DNA of 64,000 bases from Pedobacter frigiditerrae. GTDB taxonomy: Bacteria; Bacteroidota; Bacteroidia; Sphingobacteriales; Sphingobacteriaceae. The stretch spans positions 1,736,001 to 1,800,000 of the forward strand of contig NZ_JAVTSS010000001.1 in NCBI RefSeq assembly GCF_032678705.1, given 5' to 3'. Below the pieces are notes generated by a model. It did no database searches and had not been told where the DNA came from. It was given only the letters and a program-made list of their open reading frames with translations. This document shows positions 53,543 to 60,665 of this stretch, one piece after another (position 1 is the first letter of the stretch; the number at the start of each line of letters is the position of its first letter). The position numbers and the translations under genes are program-made.

Positions 53543-54698
53543 TAGCGATAGATTTTAAATTAAACTCTTTAATGATTTTTTCATTATCCTGCCCCAACTT
53601 AGGTGAACCTTTCGATGAAGTTAATAATTCTCCATCAATACGAACAGGACAACGCGTAGTTTCATATTTATAACCATCAAGCATTTCTACTTCTTGTATC
53701 ATATCTAAAACCTTAAATCCATCGTGAGCCATTAATTGTTCCCAATTTAATACATCGGCACACCAAATATCTGCAGGTTCTAGTTTAGAAAGCCATTTTT
53801 CGGTTGTTCCTGTTAATAAATGTTCGGCTATTATTGCCTTAATTTCATCTCGTTTATCAAATGCTTCTTTGATATCTGTATAGTTTAGCATAGCCCCACA
53901 TCCTAATAAGTTTCCTAATACAGGAATTGAGCCCATAGCTAAGGCTAAATAACCGTTTGCTGTTTGATAAATACCATAAGGAGCGCCTAGATAAGCATTA
54001 GCATTGTTTTTAACTGAACGTTCTGGCAATGCACCACCATCATTCATAAAGGTAGTGATGGTTTCAAATTGGAAATCGAAAGCTGATTCCATCATACTAA
54101 CTTGCACTAATCCACCTTCATTTGTAATGGCTTTGCGATATAAACAAGCCAAAAGTCCTTGCGCTAAATGAGCTCCAGTTAACATATCTATAATGGATAA
54201 ACCCATCGCCACTGGGCCACTATCAGCGTTTCCTGTTAGGGAAGTTAACCCTGTAACAGATTGTAGAAGCAAATCCTGACCAGGTTTATTTCTCCAAACA
54301 CTTTCTTCTTTGCCAAAACCAGAAATTTCGCCAAAAATGATGTTTGGGTTAATTGCTGAAACGGATTGGTAGTCAAAACCCAATCTTTCCATAACACCTG
54401 GACGGAAGTTATGAATCATTACATCTGCTTTTTTAAGCAATTCTCTAACCATCTCGCAATCTTCTTCACTTTTTAAATCGACTTCAAAACTCTCTTTATT
54501 TCTATTAATGGCGTGAAAAACTGACGATTCGCCATTCATAATTAAATTAGAAGTGTACAAAGTGCGACAAATATCTCCCACACCTAAACGCTCAATTTTT
54601 ATGACGCGAGCACCCATATCTGCCAAACGCAAACTTGCAGATGGACCAGAAAGGAACTGGCTAAAATCTATAACTAAATAATCTTCAAGCGGCCTCAT
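53535..54698 (-). CDS. Class III (CaiB/BaiF) CoA transferase, copy 1
   Basis: A 387-aa CoA transferase of the formyl-CoA transferase family. It opens [52 protein letters not shown] and [13 protein letters not shown] follow, and the catalytic aspartate that forms the acyl anhydride is D171 ([15 protein letters not shown]). It is a clear paralogue of the gene at 54702, three bases upstream. The two could form a heteromer or act on successive acids. The acyl donor and acceptor are unknown. It overlaps copy 1 of the solute-binding-like gene by eight bases. Confidence 0.9.
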   Translation of the reverse strand: MRPLEDYLVIDFSQFLSGPSASLRLADMGARVIKIERLGVGDICRTLYTSNLIMNGESSVFHAINRNKESFEVDLKSEEDCEMVRELLKKADVMIHNFRPGVMERLGFDYQSVSAINPNIIFGEISGFGKEESVWRNKPGQDLLLQSVTGLTSLTGNADSGPVAMGLSIIDMLTGAHLAQGLLACLYRKAITNEGGLVQVSMMESAFDFQFETITTFMNDGGALPERSVKNNANAYLGAPYGIYQTANGYLALAMGSIPVLGNLLGCGAMLNYTDIKEAFDKRDEIKAIIAEHLLTGTTEKWLSKLEPADIWCADVLNWEQLMAHDGFKVLDMIQEVEMLDGYKYETTRCPVRIDGELLTSSKGSPKLGQDNEKIIKEFNLKSIASA

Positions 54699-54701
54699 AT
54701 C

Positions 54702-55853
54702 TTAATTTAATTCAAACTCTTCATTAATTCCCACGTTGTGTTGCCCTAAAATCGGTGCTGCTTTAGCCGCATGCAATTTATTTCCATCCAATCTAATTGG
54801 GCTTGCTGTTGTTTTTATTTTTCTACCTTCACCTAAATCCAACGTTTGTTGAATTTTTAAGCTTTTGTAAACATCTAAATTCGTAGCTTCTTTATAATTT
54901 AAAACTGCTGCACACCAAATCCCATTACTTTCTAATAAGCCAAGCCAATGTTCATTATTCTGAGCGGCAAACGTTTTCCCTAATCTTAAAATCAGTTGGT
55001 CGCGGTTTTCAAATGCTGAATTTGCATCTGTATATAAATCAGAAATATCACAATCAATTATTGAGCAAATCAATTTTAAATCGCCCATGGCTAATGCAAT
55101 ATGTCCATTTTTTGTTTTGTACATTCCATAAGGTGCACTTAAATAAGCGTGTGCACTTCCTTTTACAGCGCTACGTTCTGGTAATTTTCCACCATCATTT
55201 AAATAGGTGGTTATGACTTCAAATTGAACATCTAAAATTGATTCTAGCAAGCTAACTTCAACCAAAACACTTTTATTTGATTTTGCCCTTTTAATTAATG
55301 CTGCCATTAAACCTTGCGCCAAATGGTTGCCGCACATGATATCAGAAACTGATAAACCAAATGGAACTGGTCCGTCTATATCACTGCCAGACAAATAAGT
55401 TAAGCCAGAAACTGATTGCACTAACAAATCTTGTCCAGGTTTATTTGCCCAAGGGCCTTCGTTGCCATAACCAGTAACTAGACCATAAATAATTTTAGTG
55501 TTAATTTGTTGCACTGCAGCATAATCTAAACCAATTTTCTCCATTACTCCTGGTCTGAAATTGTGAATCATGATATCTGCCTTGCTGATTAATTTTTTCA
55601 ATCGCACTAAATCTTCGGCATTTTTTAAATCGGCTGCATAGCTTTCTTTATTTCTGTTTATGGTATGAAAAAGCAGGCTATCATCATCTACAAAAAGGTT
55701 TTTGATGGATAATTGTCTGCAGGCATCTCCTGTTTTCGGCCTTTCAATCTTGATTACTCTTGCACCTAAATCTGCCAATCTTAAACCAGCAGATGGGCCA
55801 GCCAAAAATTGACAAAATTCTAAAACCAAAACTCCTTCTAACGGTCTTCTCAT
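54702..55853 (-). CDS. Class III (CaiB/BaiF) CoA transferase, copy 2
   Basis: A 383-aa paralogue of the preceding entry: [53 protein letters not shown], and catalytic D171 in LSVSDIMCGNHLAQG. Both copies keep the GxGxxG-less glycine loop region around YGMYKTKNGHIALAMG. They look roughly half identical by eye, an old duplication. It overlaps the upstream solute-binding-like gene by four bases. Reaction: transfer of CoA between two carboxylic acids; substrates unknown. Confidence 0.9.
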   Translation of the reverse strand: MRRPLEGVLVLEFCQFLAGPSAGLRLADLGARVIKIERPKTGDACRQLSIKNLFVDDDSLLFHTINRNKESYAADLKNAEDLVRLKKLISKADIMIHNFRPGVMEKIGLDYAAVQQINTKIIYGLVTGYGNEGPWANKPGQDLLVQSVSGLTYLSGSDIDGPVPFGLSVSDIMCGNHLAQGLMAALIKRAKSNKSVLVEVSLLESILDVQFEVITTYLNDGGKLPERSAVKGSAHAYLSAPYGMYKTKNGHIALAMGDLKLICSIIDCDISDLYTDANSAFENRDQLILRLGKTFAAQNNEHWLGLLESNGIWCAAVLNYKEATNLDVYKSLKIQQTLDLGEGRKIKTTASPIRLDGNKLHAAKAAPILGQHNVGINEEFELN

Positions 55854-57013
55854 GCTAATGTTAAGGTTTTAGATTCTTGATATAGTTTATTTAAATCTGC
55901 TAAAACTTGATATTCATCTCCGCCTTGCATCAAATAATTTCTTACAACATCACCAGCGTGGTCTTGAAAAAACATAGAACCATGGTAACGTGGGCGAAGA
56001 AATGCTCTTTCTAAAGCTGGTAAAGTATTCAAATAATAATTCTGGCTTTGTCTATTTACTTCCTTATTTTTCCAAGCAGCTAAATGACCAGGCTGACCGC
56101 CACTTTCGAAATATAAACTTGATTGGCAAGCAGGTGAACCAACAAATTTTGCATATTCAACTGCGATTGCTATGTTTTCGCATTTAGACGAAATTGCCAA
56201 TCCTGTTCCGCCTAATGTACTTCTCAAATTAGTTTTACCATCTAAAGAAATCATATCGTGGAAATGTAAAGGTTTGCGAGCATATCCATTTCTTGAATAA
56301 TTTGAATAACCATAAGCAAATGGACAATAAGCAATTTCATCACTTTGTGTCATGGCTTCATAAACTTGAATTGGATTTCTATTGAAGTTTCTCACGTCAA
56401 TTTTTAATGCCAATTGGAGGTACATTTTTAAAGCCTTAACGCCAATTTCCGTAGAAATCACCACATCATCACTTTGACAAGGGTCTTCACCTAAAGAGCA
56501 ACATAAAGTGTAAAAATTCATTAAAACGTCTATCGGGATAGCTGCAAAAGCAACCAAACCTTTATCTGCCAATATCAATAAATCATCAAAAGATTTTGGT
56601 AAGGACAATCCTTTTTCAGCTAAAATATCTGGTCTGCTAGCCGCAACAGGAGTTGCTGCATCTATCGGTAATGCCCATTGATGATTATTAAAATTATAAC
56701 TTTCATAAGACGCACCAACAGAGTTTATTTCTTGGTCTTTTAAATAATCTGCTGGCAAATACTCATCTAGAGGAATAATTGACTTGGTTTTTGAAGCAAA
56801 ACCTGCCCAAGGATGGTCGATAACCAACAAATCAAATCGCTCTGCCAATTCTTGAATAGAAAAATCTGCAAATTGCTGTAAACTTCTCTTTTCCCATGTG
56901 ATTTGCACATCAGGATTTAGCTCAGAAAATCGCTGCGCCGTTGCCACCATCGGCAATAACCCACGACTATGGTTCCAAGTAATTCCTTTTAAAATTATAT
57001 TCTTACTCATCAT
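55850..57013 (-). CDS. Solute-binding-like protein without signal peptide (copy 2)
   Basis: A 387-aa solute-binding-fold protein. MSKNIILKGITWNHSRGLLPMVATAQRF at the N-terminus runs straight into the first strand and helix of the lobe, leaving no room for a signal peptide. FDLLVIDHPWAGFASKTKSIIPLDEYLP and GGTGLAISSKCENIAIAVEYAKFVGSPACQ are typical of the family. Like copy 1 it overlaps a CoA transferase gene (four bases) and has no permease partner. Upstream lies an 86-base gap with a perfect hairpin, so this is the first gene of a coupled five-gene set. A second ATG at 57010 is equally possible as start. Confidence 0.82.
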   Translation of the reverse strand: MMSKNIILKGITWNHSRGLLPMVATAQRFSELNPDVQITWEKRSLQQFADFSIQELAERFDLLVIDHPWAGFASKTKSIIPLDEYLPADYLKDQEINSVGASYESYNFNNHQWALPIDAATPVAASRPDILAEKGLSLPKSFDDLLILADKGLVAFAAIPIDVLMNFYTLCCSLGEDPCQSDDVVISTEIGVKALKMYLQLALKIDVRNFNRNPIQVYEAMTQSDEIAYCPFAYGYSNYSRNGYARKPLHFHDMISLDGKTNLRSTLGGTGLAISSKCENIAIAVEYAKFVGSPACQSSLYFESGGQPGHLAAWKNKEVNRQSQNYYLNTLPALERAFLRPRYHGSMFFQDHAGDVVRNYLMQGGDEYQVLADLNKLYQESKTLTLA

Positions 57014-57027
57014 TCTCTCTTTTCTTT

Positions 57028-57088
57028 CCCGCAGATTTAACAGATTACGCAGATTAAATATGTCTGCGTAATCTGTTAAATCTGCGGG
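57028..57088. repeat. Perfect 26-bp inverted repeat (CGCAGATTTAACAGATT family)
   Basis: CCCGCAGATTTAACAGATTACGCAGA at 57028-57053 and its exact complement at 57063-57088 enclose a nine-base loop. It fills the gap between GH2 and the solute-binding-like gene. The transcript would form a very stable hairpin with no long T tract after it on the minus strand. Confidence 0.92.
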
Positions 57089-57099
57089 AGTTATCTTTA

Positions 57100-59514
57100 C
57101 TACTTCATTGTTGTTATAATAATCGATGAATTCGTTAATCCATTCGATGTTGCTGTTAATTTTATTGTTCCTGCTTTTTCTTTAGCCTTAATTATTGCCA
57201 AACAAAGTCCGTTAAATGCTTTTCTATAATTAGCTTTAAAAGGTTCTAAACTTGCTTGAAATCCATTATCCACTCCTGCAATAAATCCTTCTCCTTCTAT
57301 TTTAAAATTTACAAGGTTATCAGCGTTTGGCACTAGATTGCCATCCTTATCTAAAATGCGAACGGTAATAAATGATAAATCTTTACCATCAGCTTTAATG
57401 TTTTTTCTATCGGCTATCAATTCAATTTTAGCTGGAGCACCTGCTGTTTTAATTTCTCTAACCAAAATTTCTTTTCCGCCTTTGCGAGAAACGGCTTTTA
57501 ACGTTCCAACTTCATAATTCACCTTCCACATCACGTGTAAATCTTCACCTTGTTTGCTTTTTTTGCCAAGTGATTTTCCATTCAGATACAATTCAACTTC
57601 ATCTGCATTGTTATAATAAGCCCAAACTTCAACAGATTTACCTACTGACCAATTCCAATGTGGTAAGATGTGTAAAACAGGTTTGTTAGTCCACTCGCTT
57701 TGATACAAATAATAAGAATCTTTCGGGAAACCCGCTAAATCTACAATACCAAAATAAGAACTTCTGGCTGGCCACGGATATGGCAAAGGTTCACCCAAAT
57801 AATCAAAACCAGTCCATACAAAAATGCCCGAAACGTGCTCGTATTTTTTGGCCTCCTTTAAAGTTTCTTCATGGGTTGAGCCCCAATAAGCAGAAACATT
57901 ATCATAGGCCGAAGCTGCCCAATCTTTATTACCTTCTGTAAATTTGGTTTTACCATCTCTCGGCCAACGGCGAATTGTGTCGGCTGTATCATAATAACCC
58001 CTAGTTTCTAATGCGGATGTGGTTTCTGCTGCCAAAAATTTAACATTAGGATAATTAATAGGGAAATCCTTGTACTTTTTATGGTTGTAATTAAGTCCGT
58101 AAATATCTAAAACACCCGCTTGATAGATGAAGTTTTTTTCTGCAATGGTTTCTGTTAACGCTGAAATTACAGGACGAGTTCTATCCAAGTTTTTAACAAT
58201 GGAAACCAATTCCTTGGTTAAGGCAATTCCCGTACTGTCAAACTGCTCTCGAATTTCATTTCCAATACTCCATAAAATGATGGATGGGTGATTAATATCA
58301 CGTTTAACCATATCATCCAAATCTCTTCTATGCCAAGTTGGAAAGTCTAAATGGTAGTCGTTCTTGTTTTTCTTTTTGACCCACATGTCAAAAGCTTCAT
58401 CCATTACCAAAAAGCCCATTTTATCACATAAATCTAGAAATTCTGGAGCAGGTGGATTATGAGCGGTTCTTATTGCATTTACACCCATCTCTTTCATAAT
58501 TTCTAATTGGCGCTCCATTGCCCTTGTATTTACAGCAGCACCTAAAGCACCTAAATCGTGGTGTAAGCAAACCCCTTGAATTTTCATTGATTTTCCATTT
58601 AATGAAAAACCTGTTTTAGCATCAAAGTTGAATGAACGAATTCCGAATAATGTGGTTTTGCTATCGATTACTTTTCCGTTTTGCAAAATCTCAGTAACCA
58701 ATTTGTATTGTTGAGGATGAGCTACCGACCAAAGAATTGGATTTTTGATAGATAAATCTGTAGTCATATCTCTGTTGCCAGTATCCAGTTTTAAGAAATA
58801 CGGATTACTCTTTTTTATCAACTTGCCATTATCATCATAAATAGAATTGATTAAAGCCGCAGTTTGATTTCGTTTAGTTTTATTGTAAATGATAGTACCA
58901 ATATTTACTAAAACACGACTCCTATCATCAGAAAGTTGTGGATTTACTTTAACTCCCCAATGTGCAATGGCAACTTTTGAGGTTGAGGTTAACCATACAT
59001 TCCTGTAAATTCCAGAACCTGAATACCAACGCGAATCTGGCTGAGCAGAATTATCTACTTTAACAACGATTGTATTTTTACCTGCTTTTAGATATTTGCT
59101 TAAATCGTATGAGAACGAGATATAACCATACGGACGCTTGCCAATAAATTGACCGTTTAACCAAACCTCTGAGTTTTTGTAAACACCATCAAATTCTATG
59201 GTTGTAATTCTATTTTGAAAATTTGCAGGGGCGATAAAATCTTTTCTATACCAACCAATTCCGGTTGGTAAACCACCACCCTCTGGTTTGGCAGGATTTT
59301 TCTCGTCAAATTTCCCTTCAATGCTCCAATCGTGAGGTAATGTTAGTTTTCGCCATTTGGTATCATTATAAGTTGTGTTTTTTGCATTCGGTTCATCACC
59401 TAAAAAGAACTTCCAATTTTTATTAAAGCTTGCTCTAACTCTTGATTGCGCAAAAGTTCCAATACTTAAAAAAAGCAGCAGAAATAAGATTTTATATTTT
59501 AAATTATTAATCAT
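57100..59514 (-). CDS. GH2 beta-galactosidase-like enzyme
   Basis: An 804-aa secreted GH2 protein with signal peptide ending GTFAQ at residue 23. Domains: sugar-binding sandwich (about 25-170), immunoglobulin-like (190-290), TIM barrel (295-600), a DUF4982-like sandwich (620-690) and a C-terminal Ig-like domain. The acid/base is E420 (SIGNEIREQ) and the nucleophile E497 (LAAETTSA). TAHNPPAPEFLDLCD is the conserved barrel motif. Specificity may be beta-galactoside, beta-galacturonide or beta-arabinoside. It overlaps the GH43-like gene by one base. Confidence 0.92.
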   Translation of the reverse strand: MINNLKYKILFLLLFLSIGTFAQSRVRASFNKNWKFFLGDEPNAKNTTYNDTKWRKLTLPHDWSIEGKFDEKNPAKPEGGGLPTGIGWYRKDFIAPANFQNRITTIEFDGVYKNSEVWLNGQFIGKRPYGYISFSYDLSKYLKAGKNTIVVKVDNSAQPDSRWYSGSGIYRNVWLTSTSKVAIAHWGVKVNPQLSDDRSRVLVNIGTIIYNKTKRNQTAALINSIYDDNGKLIKKSNPYFLKLDTGNRDMTTDLSIKNPILWSVAHPQQYKLVTEILQNGKVIDSKTTLFGIRSFNFDAKTGFSLNGKSMKIQGVCLHHDLGALGAAVNTRAMERQLEIMKEMGVNAIRTAHNPPAPEFLDLCDKMGFLVMDEAFDMWVKKKNKNDYHLDFPTWHRRDLDDMVKRDINHPSIILWSIGNEIREQFDSTGIALTKELVSIVKNLDRTRPVISALTETIAEKNFIYQAGVLDIYGLNYNHKKYKDFPINYPNVKFLAAETTSALETRGYYDTADTIRRWPRDGKTKFTEGNKDWAASAYDNVSAYWGSTHEETLKEAKKYEHVSGIFVWTGFDYLGEPLPYPWPARSSYFGIVDLAGFPKDSYYLYQSEWTNKPVLHILPHWNWSVGKSVEVWAYYNNADEVELYLNGKSLGKKSKQGEDLHVMWKVNYEVGTLKAVSRKGGKEILVREIKTAGAPAKIELIADRKNIKADGKDLSFITVRILDKDGNLVPNADNLVNFKIEGEGFIAGVDNGFQASLEPFKANYRKAFNGLCLAIIKAKEKAGTIKLTATSNGLTNSSIIITTMK

Positions 59515-60665
59515 TACTGGTTTACAAAATTCACTTTACTTCTCCCTAAATCTTTTGAAGTTGCCACTGCAATTCCTCGTTGGTCTTTTTTGTTTACCGC
59601 ACAATAGAAGTGGTAAACAATTCCCTTATGCTTTAATACAAATGATTTGTGTGCATACAATTCATCATATTTTTCTGAAGACTGAATTAGATTTTCACCA
59701 TTCCAATCTGTCCAGTTTACTAAATCATTTGATGCTGCAAAACGGTTAAAAGCACCTTTTCTATCTTCCCAAAATGCACCGAAATAGAACATTACCCAAG
59801 TATTATTTATCTGCTGTATCACCCCATCTCCTGTTATCCCAACTGGGTGATGAACAACTGGATTTTTCCGAAACCTTTTCCAATTCACCATGTCATCAGA
59901 AACAGCCATTCCGATACGTTCGTACCATCTTGTTTTTTTATTGTTTACCAACGAATCGCCAACAGCATTGTAATACATTACAAATTGATGTCCCGTTAAT
60001 TGCTGTTTATCTTGAATTATCGAACTTTTGAAAAGTTTATTCCTGTTTTCCCACCACCTTACATCAGCATCTGCTGAAGTTAAAACAGGTTTTTCTAATC
60101 TTGTCCATTCTTGTGCAGCCCAAGGATTGCTTTCTACATAAGCCATTCCAATTGATAAGGGTTCAGTTTCGTAACCTTTTTCCTTACCTCCGAAATAAGA
60201 CATCCAATATTTGCCATCGAATTTAGAAAGCTTATAATTCCCTTCCCATTTTGTATTGGTTAACGCATTGTAACCTGCTTTTTGATTGTCATCCCAGTTG
60301 CCTGCATCACCAAATGACAATTGCTTACCTAGGTTTTCCCAGTTTAATAAATCCTTACTTTTTGCCAACCAAGTTTCATAACCCCTTCCACTATAAATTA
60401 AGTAAGTCATATACCAAAGTTTTCCCTTTCGGAAAATAGTTGGGCAATCCATTTTATGTTGCTCATCATTAGGAACTAACACTAAACCATATTTATAAGG
60501 TGTTTTTATTTCTTGATAAATCTTTTCCATATCTGCTTGAGAAACGGGACTAGATTTTTGAGCACTAACATTTAATGCATAAACAAACAGGAAAAGAAAT
60601 AAAATTTGAAGCTTACATTTGGTTCGTGGAGACACAAACCAAGGCGTTAAACTTATCTTTCTCAT
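59514..60665 (-). CDS. Secreted five-bladed beta-propeller glycosidase, GH43-like
   Basis: A 383-aa exported protein; the signal peptide is long, with a positive start MRKISLTPWF and a hydrophobic helix ending NVSAQ at about residue 36. HKMDCPTIFRKGKLWYMTYLIYSG opens the propeller, with D in the first blade as the likely catalytic base. TSADADVRWWENRNKLFKS and VVHHPVGITGDGVIQQINNTWVMFYF are further blades. The fold is shared by GH32, GH43, GH62, GH117 and GH130, so the family is tentative. It starts within four bases of the end of the GH78 gene. Confidence 0.75.
   Translation of the reverse strand: MRKISLTPWFVSPRTKCKLQILFLFLFVYALNVSAQKSSPVSQADMEKIYQEIKTPYKYGLVLVPNDEQHKMDCPTIFRKGKLWYMTYLIYSGRGYETWLAKSKDLLNWENLGKQLSFGDAGNWDDNQKAGYNALTNTKWEGNYKLSKFDGKYWMSYFGGKEKGYETEPLSIGMAYVESNPWAAQEWTRLEKPVLTSADADVRWWENRNKLFKSSIIQDKQQLTGHQFVMYYNAVGDSLVNNKKTRWYERIGMAVSDDMVNWKRFRKNPVVHHPVGITGDGVIQQINNTWVMFYFGAFWEDRKGAFNRFAASNDLVNWTDWNGENLIQSSEKYDELYAHKSFVLKHKGIVYHFYCAVNKKDQRGIAVATSKDLGRSKVNFVNQ

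Noticed and set aside
52304-57013. ABC sugar importer
   Set aside because: No permease or ATPase gene is present and both binding-fold proteins lack signal peptides.
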